This document shows, piece after piece, positions 24,353-32,938 of a stretch of DNA of 64,000 bases. The position numbers and the translations under genes were made by a program. This DNA comes from Corallococcus sp. AS-1-6 (GTDB lineage: Bacteria > Myxococcota > Myxococcia > Myxococcales > Myxococcaceae): assembly GCF_020037015.1 (NCBI RefSeq), contig NZ_JAIQDE010000015.1:62001-126000 (forward strand), written 5' to 3'. Every line of letters starts with the position of its first letter. Position 1 is the stretch's first letter. The notes beneath the pieces were generated by a model. That model saw only the letters and a program-made list of their open reading frames with translations. It was not told the origin of the DNA and searched no databases.

Positions 24353-26785
24353 ATGAAAGTGTCCCTCCAGCATCTCGCCCTCCTCGCCTCCGCGGCGCTG
24401 CTGTCCGCGCAGGCTCCCGCCCCAACGGCTCCGGCCACCCCGGCCCCGGCCGCCACGGCTCCGGCTCCCGCTTCCAGCGACGACACGGATCAGGCCCCCA
24501 CGACGCGCACGGACAGCGCGCCGTCGGAGGCGCAGTTGACGCCGCCGCCAGACGCGGACAAGGCGCCGCTGCCGGTGGGCTACGTGCAGGTGTTCAACCC
24601 GGCCTTCCCGGGGCTCGCGCCGCCCACGCCGGTGGTGCACCGCGGGCGCCGCTACGGGCTGGAGGACCTGACGCCGTACTTCGCGGACGGCAAGAAGAAG
24701 GACGCGAAGGACGCGTTCGACAAGGGCCAGTACACCAAGGCGCGCGCGCTGCTGGAGGGCGAAGGGGACAGCCCGCCGGTGCGCTACCTGCGCGCGCTGT
24801 CCGCGGTGCGGGCCGGGGATGACAAGGCGGCGGCGACGGAGATGGCGGCGCTCGCCAACGACTACCCGGCGCTGAAGGACCGCTGCCTCACGCACGCGGG
24901 CGTGGCGCTGGAGTCCCAGGGCCGGCTGGACGACGCGGCGGCGAGCTTCAAGCAGGTGCCGGAGGGCTCGCGCCTGTACGTGGACGCGCGCCTGGGCCTG
25001 GCGCGCGTGCTGCGCAAGAAGAAGGACTACGACGGCGCCATGGAGGCGCTGACGCCGCTCACCCAGCGCATGATGACGGGCTGGGGCCGCAACGTGGGCG
25101 CGGAGGCGCTCATCGCCACGGCGGACCTCGCGGTGGAGAAGAAGGACAAGGCGGCGGAGAAGGCCGCGCTGTGGAAGCTGTGGGCGGCCCAGCCGCTGTC
25201 GCCCATCGTCAAGCAGGTGGAGAAGCGCCTCAAGGGGCAGACGCCGCCCGTGGAGGCCAGGGTGGGCCGCGCGGAGGCGCTGATTGAGGCGCACCGCAAC
25301 AAGCAGGGCATGGCCATCCTGGAGCCGATGCTCAAGACGCTGAAGCTGCCGGACGCGCTCGCGTGCCGCGCGCACTTCGCGTTCGGCAAGGGGCAGCGCA
25401 AGGAGCGCCAGCACACCGCGGCCATCCAGGTGCTCACGCCGGTGGTGGAGCAGTGCAAGGACCGCGACCTGCTGGCCCGCGCGCTGTACGTGCTGGGCTC
25501 GTCGCGCTCCATCGTGGATCAGCAGCGCGGCACGGACACCTACGAGCGGCTGGCGAAGGAGTTCCCGGACCACTCGTTCGCGGACGACGCGCTCTTCTAC
25601 GCGGCCGACCTGTACGTGAAGACCCACCGCCCCAAGGAGGCCATGGCGCGGCTGGACGAGGTCGCGCGGCTGTACCCCAAGGGCGACTTCCTGGGCGAGG
25701 CGCTCTTCAAGGCCTTCTGGGTGGCGCGCACGTCGAAGGTGGAGGACGGGGGCTTCTCCTTCCTGGACCGCATCGAGGCGCAGTTCGCCAACGCGGACGA
25801 GTCCTACGACGTGGAGCGCGCGCGCTACTGGCGGGCGCGCACGCTGGAGGAGCGCGGCAACATCCAGGGCGCCGCGGAGCTGATGGAGAAGCTCGCGGTG
25901 GAGCACCCGGCCACGTACTACGGCCTGATGGCGCGCGAGAAGCTGGGCGAGCTGGACCCCAAGCGGCTGGAGGCCGTGTCGGCGTCCATCTTCGAAGTGC
26001 CGGAGGCGGCCAGCCCCTGGCCGATGTTCGCGGGCCCCATGGGGGACGACCCGCACTTCCGCGCGGGCGTGGAGTTGCTCAGGCTGGGCTTCGCGGACTC
26101 CGTGTCGTCGGAGCTGATGCTGGTGAACCGCGCCGGCCAGCCCCCGGAGTCCATGCGGCTCCTGGTGATGGTGCTGTCGCAGTCCGGCGACGCGCGCTCG
26201 GCGCACGCCATCGCGCGGCTCGCGCTGCGCAAGGACCTGAGCGGGCGCATCACCGCGCAGACGCGGCCCGTGTGGGAGGTGGCCTATCCCAACGCGTTCC
26301 GCGACCTGATCGAGAAGCACACCGCGCCCGCGGGCGTGGAGCCGGACCTGCTCCAGGCGCTGATGCGCGAGGAGAGCGCGTTGGACCCCAAGGCCCTGTC
26401 CTGGGCCGGCGCGCTGGGCCTCACGCAGTTGATGCCCTCCACGGCGAAGGGCGTGGCGCGCGAGCTCAAGGTGAAGCACTTCTCCGTGGACTCGCTGCTC
26501 CAGCCGGAGCTGAACATCCGCTTCGGCGCGCACTACCTGGGCGGCCTCATCAAGAAGTTCAAGGGCCACACGCCCTACGCGGTGGGCAGCTACAACGCGG
26601 GCTCCGGCGCGGTGAACCGCTGGCGCGCGGCCAACCCGGACCTGGCGCTGGATGCGTGGGTGGAGGAGATCCCCATCGCGGAGACGCGCGGCTACATCAA
26701 GCGCGTGCTGCGCTCCTACAACACCTATCAACTGCTCTACGGCCGCGCCCCGAAGGTGCCAGTGATGCCCAGTGCATCGCGTTAG
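24353..26785 (+). CDS. Soluble lytic murein transglycosylase (Slt70-like) with TPR-type superhelix
   Basis: The 810-residue protein has a signal peptide (MKVSLQHLALLASAALLSAQ), an Ala/Pro-rich spacer, a long helical TPR-like region and a C-terminal SLT domain from about residue 640. The catalytic Glu lies in MREESALDP, followed by GALGLTQLMPSTA and YNAGSGAVNRW. It should cleave the MurNAc-GlcNAc bond of peptidoglycan to give anhydro ends, in the periplasm. The domain order matches Slt70, but the protein is longer than the E. coli enzyme (about 620 mature residues). The ATG at 24353 with GAGG upstream and a clear signal peptide excludes the 45 codons upstream in frame. Confidence 0.9.
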   Translation: MKVSLQHLALLASAALLSAQAPAPTAPATPAPAATAPAPASSDDTDQAPTTRTDSAPSEAQLTPPPDADKAPLPVGYVQVFNPAFPGLAPPTPVVHRGRRYGLEDLTPYFADGKKKDAKDAFDKGQYTKARALLEGEGDSPPVRYLRALSAVRAGDDKAAATEMAALANDYPALKDRCLTHAGVALESQGRLDDAAASFKQVPEGSRLYVDARLGLARVLRKKKDYDGAMEALTPLTQRMMTGWGRNVGAEALIATADLAVEKKDKAAEKAALWKLWAAQPLSPIVKQVEKRLKGQTPPVEARVGRAEALIEAHRNKQGMAILEPMLKTLKLPDALACRAHFAFGKGQRKERQHTAAIQVLTPVVEQCKDRDLLARALYVLGSSRSIVDQQRGTDTYERLAKEFPDHSFADDALFYAADLYVKTHRPKEAMARLDEVARLYPKGDFLGEALFKAFWVARTSKVEDGGFSFLDRIEAQFANADESYDVERARYWRARTLEERGNIQGAAELMEKLAVEHPATYYGLMAREKLGELDPKRLEAVSASIFEVPEAASPWPMFAGPMGDDPHFRAGVELLRLGFADSVSSELMLVNRAGQPPESMRLLVMVLSQSGDARSAHAIARLALRKDLSGRITAQTRPVWEVAYPNAFRDLIEKHTAPAGVEPDLLQALMREESALDPKALSWAGALGLTQLMPSTAKGVARELKVKHFSVDSLLQPELNIRFGAHYLGGLIKKFKGHTPYAVGSYNAGSGAVNRWRAANPDLALDAWVEEIPIAETRGYIKRVLRSYNTYQLLYGRAPKVPVMPSASR

Positions 26786-26845
26786 CGTGTAATCCTGGCT
26801 GAAGCCTGAATTCGCGCTTTCTTTGTGGAGGGGGAGGGGCGGGCC

Positions 26846-28309
26846 GTGATTTCGTCGGCCGCCATGCTCCCCCTCCGAACGAGAGTCGCTCCCCTCGCCG
26901 TGGCGGTGTTCACCCTGGTGGGCCTGTGTCTGCCGGCTGAAGCCGGGGCGCAGGCCTGGTCGCTGACGAACGCGCAGCGGCAGGCGTTCCTGCGCTACTA
27001 CGCGCCGGTCATCTTCAAGCGCGCGAACGCGAACGACAACAAGCACGGCTACGACTGGTTGACGAACTTCGACTTCGACCAGGACGGGGACTTCTCCAAC
27101 AACAAGCTGCACTGGAAGCAGATCAACCAGTACGTGGACGCGTCGCGCGTGGGCCCCAGCGCGTTCGACAGGTGGCGCATCCGGCCGACGCTGTACACGT
27201 CATTGATTGAGTACATGGACGGAGGGAAGAACCTCACGCTCGTGTATCACCTGTATCACGCGCTGGATAAGAACGCGGCGGGCGACTGGCAGTTGCACGA
27301 CTGGGAGCGCGTGGAGCTCCAGGTGAAGAACGTGGTGGGCGACCCGGGCAGCGGCGAGTCCGTGGCGTACGCGGTGGTGACGCAGCACAAGCGCAACGTG
27401 GTGCGCCGGGCGGGCAGCGGCGACCTCCAGTTCATGCAGACGGGCACGGGCAGCCACCTGCTCGTCTGGCAGGCGGAGTGGTCCGACAAGCTGCTGGCGC
27501 CGCACGGGCAGGAGCTGCGCTTCGTGACGGATCCGTACTCGTTCTTCGCGGGCCGGATGGCGTCCGGCGGGAAGGCGGAGGCGGACGTGAACAACGACGA
27601 CGGGCGCAAGAAGCTGCACTTCGTCTTCGTGCCGGAGGACGACGGGGCGGCGGTGGCGGCGTTCAACGCGCAGCCGCTGCGCTACGCGACGGCGGACGCG
27701 CTGGCCAGCCGCTATGACAACGGGTCCTCGGCCCATTGGCCCGCGGTGAAGCGCGTCACGTACGAGCTGCAGGACCTGGCGGACATCCTCCCCACGCACT
27801 GGGAGCACGGGGGCTATGCGACGCACTGGCTGCCGGACGAGCCCCAGTTCTTCCTCCTGGAGAGCCCGGTGGTGAACGAGGCGGGGCAGGCGGAGGTGGG
27901 CGTGGGGATGCAGCGCTTCTTCTCCAGGACGCGCGACGTGGAGGGTCAGGACGACCGCGAGGGCTACCCGTCGAAGAAGTGGTTCTTCGGCACCTTCGAG
28001 CTGAACGACAAGGCGTCGGACACGGGGGGCGGCGGGTCCAGCGAGTTTCACGACAGGTCCTGGGCGGGCACGGTGGTGGACTCGCGGGGGCAGACGCGCA
28101 TGAGCGCCAGCGGATACCCGGCGTCCGTGAACTCATACTGGTGGCAACACGACTACTTCGTGCACTCGGGCGTGACGGACGACACGGACGGGCGGGAGCA
28201 GGGCTTCTGGCTGCAGGGTGGGTGGTATCTGCCTCAGAGCGGCGGGTTTGACGGACGCTGGGTGCAACTCTTTGCCGACCGGCCGGGTAGGGAGTCGGGC
28301 GAGGACTGA
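26846..28309 (+). CDS. Secreted protein of unknown function with HDWE motif
   Basis: The 487-residue product has a signal peptide (VAPLAVAVFTLVGLCLPAEAGAQA). The mature protein is Asp-, Trp- and Tyr-rich. It contains YYAPVIFK, an acidic DFDQDGDFSNN segment, and LHDWERVELQ. The last recalls the HDWE core of NLP/NPP1 and Vps62-like proteins, but the rest does not match clearly enough to assign that family. The GTG at 26846 follows GGAGGGGCGGGCC; the ATG at 26864 is an alternative. It follows the transglycosylase gene by 60 nt on the same strand and may share its transcript. Confidence 0.6.
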   Translation: MISSAAMLPLRTRVAPLAVAVFTLVGLCLPAEAGAQAWSLTNAQRQAFLRYYAPVIFKRANANDNKHGYDWLTNFDFDQDGDFSNNKLHWKQINQYVDASRVGPSAFDRWRIRPTLYTSLIEYMDGGKNLTLVYHLYHALDKNAAGDWQLHDWERVELQVKNVVGDPGSGESVAYAVVTQHKRNVVRRAGSGDLQFMQTGTGSHLLVWQAEWSDKLLAPHGQELRFVTDPYSFFAGRMASGGKAEADVNNDDGRKKLHFVFVPEDDGAAVAAFNAQPLRYATADALASRYDNGSSAHWPAVKRVTYELQDLADILPTHWEHGGYATHWLPDEPQFFLLESPVVNEAGQAEVGVGMQRFFSRTRDVEGQDDREGYPSKKWFFGTFELNDKASDTGGGGSSEFHDRSWAGTVVDSRGQTRMSASGYPASVNSYWWQHDYFVHSGVTDDTDGREQGFWLQGGWYLPQSGGFDGRWVQLFADRPGRESGED

Positions 28310-28456
28310 ATTGGTCCTGATTGCCGCGGGGGAGCAGCGCGAGAAGCGGCGCTCATGCCCTGCTGCTGAAATGCTGAAGAAGGGGACCCGGTGTGGCGGT
28401 GGGCTGGTAGGGTTGCGCCGCAGTTCCCCCCCTCGTTTGCGTGAAGGAAACACGCC

Positions 28457-29605
28457 ATGAGCCAGCCCAGCTCCCCCAGCCCCCAACAGCTAGACCTCAA
28501 CCGCACCGCCGTGGAGATCGCCCCCGAGACCTTCTGGGTCGGGAAGCGCGAGCCCGGCGGCATCTTCTTCGCGAACCCGTTCCTGCGCCGCTTTCGGGGC
28601 ACGGACCCACGGACGGCGAAACCCGCCGAGTTCAACCTCCTCATCGACCCCGGCTCGAGCAGCGACTTCTCCACCATCCACACGAAGGTGGTGTCGCTGA
28701 TTGGGGGCATGGACCGGCTGTCCGCGCTCTTCATCAACCACCAGGATCCGGACGTGGGTTCGTCCGCGAACATCATCTCGGCGCGCTACTCGCCGCGCGC
28801 GAGCATCCTGTGCTCCGAGGACACCTGGCGGCTCATCGTCCACTTCAACCTGCCGCGCAACCGCTTCATCCCGACGGAGAAGTTCACGGGCGGGTTGAGC
28901 GTGCCCACGGGGCACAAGCTGCTGCCGGTGCCGTCGCCGTTCTGCCACTTCCGGGGCGCGGTGATGCTCTACGACCCGCAGACGCGGGTGCTCTTCACGG
29001 GGGACCTCTTCGGCGGTCTCACGGACAGCAAGGCGCAGGGGCTGTGGGCGGAGGAGTCCGACTGGACGGGCATCCGGGCGTTCCATCAAATCTACATGCC
29101 GGTGAACTCGGCGCTGGTGCGCGCGGTGGCGGCCATCCGGAAGCTCACGCCCGCGGTGGAGATGATCGCCCCGCAGCACGGCCGCATCATCCGGGGCAAG
29201 CTGGTGCAGCAGTTCCTGGAGCGCATGGAGCGGCTGCAGGTGGGCCTGGACATCATCGACGAGGCGCAGGACCGCTCGCACCTGCAGGCCTGGAACGCGG
29301 TGCTTGACCGGGTGCTGACCCTGGCGCGCGGCTACCTGGGCGACTCGGTGGAGGCGAAGCTCACGGCGAGCGAGCAGTTGTCGGACACGGCGAAGTTCAA
29401 CGGCCAGCGGCTGGAGGTGAGCCGCATGGGCAAGTGGACGCTGGAGCACGTGGTGGGGGTGCTCTGCCAGGGCGAGCCCTCGGAGATTTCAGGCCCCATC
29501 ATGGTGGAGGCGACCATCGCCGCCGCTGAGTACAACCTGCCCACCCCCCACCTGGACATCGAAGGCGCAGGCGCGCCCGCGCCCGTCTCGCTGCTGGAGC
29601 CGTGA
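28457..29605 (+). CDS. ODP-type di-iron, metallo-beta-lactamase-fold protein
   Basis: The 382-residue soluble protein has a metallo-beta-lactamase fold with the ligand pattern of flavodiiron-like oxygen-binding di-iron proteins (ODP): NHQDPDVGSS, FCHFRG, FTGDLFGG and PQHGRII. The classic flavodiiron HxExDH is changed to HxDxDV, and the flavodoxin domain is absent, as in ODP sensors. Known ODPs bind O2 reversibly and feed chemotaxis or redox signalling. The stop overlaps the start of the downstream Ser/Thr kinase gene (GTGA), implying coupled expression and perhaps a shared signalling role. The SD is AAGGA. Confidence 0.8.
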   Translation: MSQPSSPSPQQLDLNRTAVEIAPETFWVGKREPGGIFFANPFLRRFRGTDPRTAKPAEFNLLIDPGSSSDFSTIHTKVVSLIGGMDRLSALFINHQDPDVGSSANIISARYSPRASILCSEDTWRLIVHFNLPRNRFIPTEKFTGGLSVPTGHKLLPVPSPFCHFRGAVMLYDPQTRVLFTGDLFGGLTDSKAQGLWAEESDWTGIRAFHQIYMPVNSALVRAVAAIRKLTPAVEMIAPQHGRIIRGKLVQQFLERMERLQVGLDIIDEAQDRSHLQAWNAVLDRVLTLARGYLGDSVEAKLTASEQLSDTAKFNGQRLEVSRMGKWTLEHVVGVLCQGEPSEISGPIMVEATIAAAEYNLPTPHLDIEGAGAPAPVSLLEP

Positions 29606-30654
29606 GAGGGGAGGGAGGGGTGCATTCCAAGGACCGAGACAGCGGAGGTTTGACCTATCTGGGCCCGGAGGCGCTGAACGCGCGGCCGGGCAACGCCGTG
29701 GCCGAGGACGGGTCCGAGCCGACGCTGCCGCGGGTGCAGACGCCCGTGTCTCCGGGCGGGACGTTGCTCCAGGGCGCGGTGACGCCCCGGCCTCCCGCGC
29801 CCCTGCACCAGGGGCTCGTCCCCGGGCAGGTGGTGGCGGGGCGCTACCGGGTGGAGAAGTGGCTGGGCGTGGGCGGCACGTCGGCGGTGTACCAGTCGCT
29901 GGATGTGAAGAAGCAGCAGCGCGTGGCGCTCAAGGTGCTGGCGGTGCCGTACGCCGACGAGGCGATGGTGACGCGCTTCCGCCAGGAGGTGGAGCACGCC
30001 CGGGCACTGGAGCACGTGAACATCCTGCAAGTGTTCGACGCGGGCTCGGATGGGGAGCGGCATTACCTGACGGTGGAGCTGCTGGAGGGCAAGGACCTGC
30101 GGCAGGTGATGCAGGAGGGGCGCCCCACGCTGGCCAATGCCTTGCGGTGGCTGACGCACGCGACGGTGGCGCTGGAGCACGCGCATGCGCGCGGGGTGCT
30201 GCACCGGGACGTGAAGCCGGGGAACCTGTTCATCACGCGCACGGGCGTGCTGAAGCTGATGGATTTCGGGCTCGCCAAGAGCGAGCACGTGATGGGGAAC
30301 ACGGCGCAGGGAGCGACGCTCGGGACGCCGGAGTACATGGCGCCGGAGCAGGTGAAGGGCATGGAGGTGTCGCCAGCCACGGACCTGTATGCGCTGGGGG
30401 TGGTGGCGTATGAGCTGCTCACCGGGCAACTGCCGTTCCGTCATGCCCAGCCCGTTCCGCTGATGCTGATGCATGTGCAGGAGACGCCCATGCCTCCGAG
30501 GAAGCGGCGTCCAGAGCTGCCGGAAGCCTTCGAGCAGGTCGTCCTCAAGCTGATGCGGAAGCAGCCCGAGGAGCGTTACGCGAGCGCCACGGTGCTGCGC
30601 GCTGAACTGGCGAAGCTGTGGCCGCTGGCACTCCGGCAGGGGCGCGCGTTATAG
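29602..30654 (+). CDS. Soluble Ser/Thr protein kinase coupled to the ODP gene
   Basis: The 350-residue kinase has a 70-residue Pro-rich N-terminus, then a complete catalytic domain: LGVGGTSAVY, VALKVL, HRDVKPGN, DFGLAK and TPEYMAPEQ. It stops at the end of the kinase fold with no TM or sensor domain. The GTG at 29602 overlaps the upstream stop; a GTG at 29620 has a stronger purine-rich SD (GAGGGGAGGGAGG) and could be the real start. Lacking its own sensor, it may take input from the ODP protein. That is inference from gene overlap. Confidence 0.85.
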   Translation: MRGEGGVHSKDRDSGGLTYLGPEALNARPGNAVAEDGSEPTLPRVQTPVSPGGTLLQGAVTPRPPAPLHQGLVPGQVVAGRYRVEKWLGVGGTSAVYQSLDVKKQQRVALKVLAVPYADEAMVTRFRQEVEHARALEHVNILQVFDAGSDGERHYLTVELLEGKDLRQVMQEGRPTLANALRWLTHATVALEHAHARGVLHRDVKPGNLFITRTGVLKLMDFGLAKSEHVMGNTAQGATLGTPEYMAPEQVKGMEVSPATDLYALGVVAYELLTGQLPFRHAQPVPLMLMHVQETPMPPRKRRPELPEAFEQVVLKLMRKQPEERYASATVLRAELAKLWPLALRQGRAL

Positions 30655-30680
30655 GAGGCGCTTTCCCCGGGGGGGCCTCC

Positions 30681-31061
30681 ATGTCTGTCAGATTCAACCA
30701 CACCATCGTCCACGCGAAGGATCAGGTCGCGTCCGCGCGATTCCTGGCGGAGCTGCTGGGATTGCCCGAGCCCACGCGCTTCGGGCCTTTCACCGTGGTG
30801 AAGCTGTCGGATGGGGCGTCGCTCGACTACAGGACCACGCAGGACGCCATCTCCGGTCAACATTACGCGTTCCTGGTGTCGGAAGAGGTCTTCGATTCGC
30901 TGATTTCGAAGATCCGCGACCGGAAGATCCAGCACTGGGCCGACCCGTTCGGCCGGCAGGAAAACCAGATCAACACCCATGACGGAGGCCGCGGGGTCTA
31001 CTTCCAGGACCCCAGCGGCCACTACATGGAAGCCATTACAGTGCCGTACGGCGGTTGGTGA
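30681..31061 (+). CDS. VOC-family (glyoxalase/dioxygenase-fold) protein
   Basis: The 126-residue protein has the VOC beta-alpha-beta-beta-beta layout: it opens FNHTIVHAKD, continues with FLAELLGLPEPTRFGPF, and closes with GRGVYFQDPSGHYMEAIT, where the His and Glu positions suit metal binding. The substrate cannot be predicted. A G-rich SD precedes the ATG at 30681. It is the last GC-rich gene before the AT-rich reverse-transcriptase segment. Confidence 0.85.
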   Translation: MSVRFNHTIVHAKDQVASARFLAELLGLPEPTRFGPFTVVKLSDGASLDYRTTQDAISGQHYAFLVSEEVFDSLISKIRDRKIQHWADPFGRQENQINTHDGGRGVYFQDPSGHYMEAITVPYGGW

Positions 31062-31121
31062 AATCGAGCGAAGCAAGAAGGACTGGGGTAGCTAGCCTAT
31101 TGGAAAATCGGCCGATTCAGT

Positions 31122-31150
31122 GTCAATTGTCGCAGGATGAATTCACCTGT
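31122..31150 (+). repeat. Left flank short repeats (GTCAATTGT and TCACCTGT)
   Basis: GTCAATTGT at 31122-31130 and TCACCTGT at 31143-31150 both recur, in the opposite order, at 32912-32920 and 32891-32898 on the other side of the reverse transcriptase. They may be boundary or regulatory elements, or chance. Confidence 0.3.
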
Positions 31151-31202
31151 AACAAAATCACAGGGCGACCATGGCACCTGTCGTGAAGGTCAGTAGTGTA
31201 GG

Positions 31203-32819
31203 CTATTTGTCTTCGTAGCCACCAAGTGCGTTCGCAGTAGCCGTAGGTCTATTGTTCTTTTCAGCCTTAAAGGGTTCTACAGGGATGTAGAACGATACTG
31301 CGGCTGATTTTAGGAATTTGAAGTATGGGTCCTTGACGATGTGCGCTTTCCAGCCCTTTAAAAACTTATGTATGCCTGCTTCGTAAGAAAGCAGCCAGTG
31401 GCTTCCGCATAGTGACTCTGGCGTCGCGAGGCTGTCCCACCATGCGCCGGACGCAGGTGACTCTAGTTTGCCTCGGCTAATTAGATCCAAGGCGAGAATT
31501 CCGACAAGCGAGTCCTGGATTTTCAAGACGGATAGAGCAGCTTGTTTTCCTAGGCCTACATTGAAGCGAAGTGCACCCCAGAGGCTCCATAAAACTTCAC
31601 TGCCATGCCCCTGTGGGGCGTGTCTAATGATTTGATCGGAAAGAAGCTTCGATAGGCCGTTCTTGTCGATAGAGCATCCCTCTCGTGCGTATTTTTCGAT
31701 GATTTCCAATGCATGACGAAGTGTTCCTGGCTCCGCGTTTACGGATTGAAATAAGAGGGATTCAAGTAGATCCCAGGTATCCTTGAGTGCGGATTGTCTA
31801 AGGATTCTTCCGGTCGCGTACTTTATAACGGATTCGTCCGGATGTGTGGCGGCCAAGCGAAACGCGAGATCGAAATACTGAATAATGCTTTTCCTTGAGC
31901 CTTTGCCTTTTTGCTCTATTCTGAACTGACTGATTTCGGTTGCCCAAGAGGCTCCTAATCCAAGTGGAAGTTCGAGTATTTTTGTTTTCTTGGGATTTAG
32001 TGTGAGTTCCCAGTCGCTGAGGGATTGCTGGAGTTGTGAGAGGCCTTTTTCTGCTCGCTGGAGATTGGTGAATGACATTTCCCAGTCATCAACAAATCTG
32101 TATGCGCCAGCGTAGTAGATGTCTTTTTCGACCTGGGAGTCGATGGAGGACATGAGTAATTCAGCCAAGACTAGCGAAGAGTCTGGGCCAATTGGGATCC
32201 CGATGCTCTGCTTGTCCTGGCCACTGCGCACCAGTTCATCAAGGATGTTTCCAGTGAGTTGGTAGTTCTTTTGTGCCTTCTTTGCTACTGCTTTGCCGTG
32301 GAGCGCCCAGGGGATGGAATGGGTGTAAATGCTGTGGTAGAATTGCGATATGTCTGCCTGTAGTATGTATCGCCCCCTGCGGCGGTAGTGTGTTCGGTGT
32401 TCTGAGAGTTGATTGAGGCCGGTCTCTGTTTCTAGGGCGCGCGTTTTTCCTGGAATGGGCTTGCTCTTGGATATGGGGGACTGGTTGATTTGTGTGGATA
32501 GTTCTTTCCAGGATTTGTCAATTGCTGATGAAAGGGCGAAGTGTGCCACTGGGTGTGGAATTGATAGTCTGCGCCTTAGCGTGCCCGCTCGTGCCAAGTC
32601 GTGGTGCATGAGTTGTAGGGTTGGAGGTTTGGTTTGGGCTTGAGTCCATATTGTGGGGAGGTTGCTCGGTTGGTTGAGCAGTGCGCTCGCGAGTAGCTCC
32701 GTTGTGAAGCATGCTGGCACTTCCTGCGGAAAATATCCTTTGGCAAGAAGGTGGTGGAGTAGTGGGGAGGCTTTTAGGGGGTGGGATTTGTTTGGGGAGG
32801 CAGCCTTGGGAGTTGGCAT
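31203..32819 (-). CDS. Reverse transcriptase of the unknown-group/Abi type (candidate defence RT)
   Basis: The 538-residue product (from ATG 32819) has RT palm motifs: motif A LQADISQFYHSIYTHSIPW with Asp156, motif B IGIPIGPDSSLVLAELLM, and motif C YRFVDDW with Asp244/Asp245. The N-terminus contains LLAKGYFPQEVPACFTT. About 250 helical residues follow the palm and thumb, including EVLWSLWGALRF and DSLVGILALDL. There is no maturase, endonuclease or integrase domain. VDD in place of the YADD usual in retrons and group II introns, together with the helical extension, fits the unknown-group/Abi RTs, many of which act against phage. The subgroup is undetermined. A GTG at 32894 would add 25 residues; neither start has a strong SD. 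Confidence 0.85.
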   Translation of the reverse strand: MPTPKAASPNKSHPLKASPLLHHLLAKGYFPQEVPACFTTELLASALLNQPSNLPTIWTQAQTKPPTLQLMHHDLARAGTLRRRLSIPHPVAHFALSSAIDKSWKELSTQINQSPISKSKPIPGKTRALETETGLNQLSEHRTHYRRRGRYILQADISQFYHSIYTHSIPWALHGKAVAKKAQKNYQLTGNILDELVRSGQDKQSIGIPIGPDSSLVLAELLMSSIDSQVEKDIYYAGAYRFVDDWEMSFTNLQRAEKGLSQLQQSLSDWELTLNPKKTKILELPLGLGASWATEISQFRIEQKGKGSRKSIIQYFDLAFRLAATHPDESVIKYATGRILRQSALKDTWDLLESLLFQSVNAEPGTLRHALEIIEKYAREGCSIDKNGLSKLLSDQIIRHAPQGHGSEVLWSLWGALRFNVGLGKQAALSVLKIQDSLVGILALDLISRGKLESPASGAWWDSLATPESLCGSHWLLSYEAGIHKFLKGWKAHIVKDPYFKFLKSAAVSFYIPVEPFKAEKNNRPTATANALGGYEDK

Positions 32820-32890
32820 GGATTTGATCGTTTTTGGGCTAGGTGGGCGACTCGGGTTTCTTGGCAGCGGGCAGAAGTGGCGCTCCAAGG

Positions 32891-32920
32891 TCACCTGTTT
32901 GAAGCCTGAACGTCAATTGT
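32891..32920 (+). repeat. Right flank short repeats (TCACCTGT and GTCAATTGT)
   Basis: These are the counterparts of the left-flank repeats. They lie in the gap between the divergent RT and selA genes, close to where GC-rich sequence resumes. Confidence 0.3.
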
Positions 32921-32938
32921 GAGAATAGGCTCAAGGTC

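Larger units (their letters stand above)
31075..32905. other. AT-rich island carrying the reverse transcriptase gene
   Basis: Base composition drops abruptly after the VOC gene and recovers just before selA. Codons in this stretch often end in A or T, unlike the GC-ending codons on both sides. No transposase, integrase, tRNA or long inverted repeat is visible. The segment looks like horizontally acquired cargo whose exact ends cannot be defined from this sequence alone. Confidence 0.6.

Noticed and set aside
24122..27112. 996-residue minus-strand ORF opposite the Slt gene
   Set aside because: It is an antisense shadow caused by GC-rich third positions. Its translation is a monotonous Arg/His/Leu/Val string with no domain, while the plus strand encodes a clear SLT enzyme.
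29602..29620. Separate small ORF between the ODP and kinase genes
   Set aside because: The bases only represent two alternative GTG starts of the kinase.
31203..32819. Retron, group II intron or DGR identity for the RT
   Set aside because: Motif C reads FVDD. There is no maturase or endonuclease domain, no variable repeat/template pair, and no evident msr/msd region beside it.
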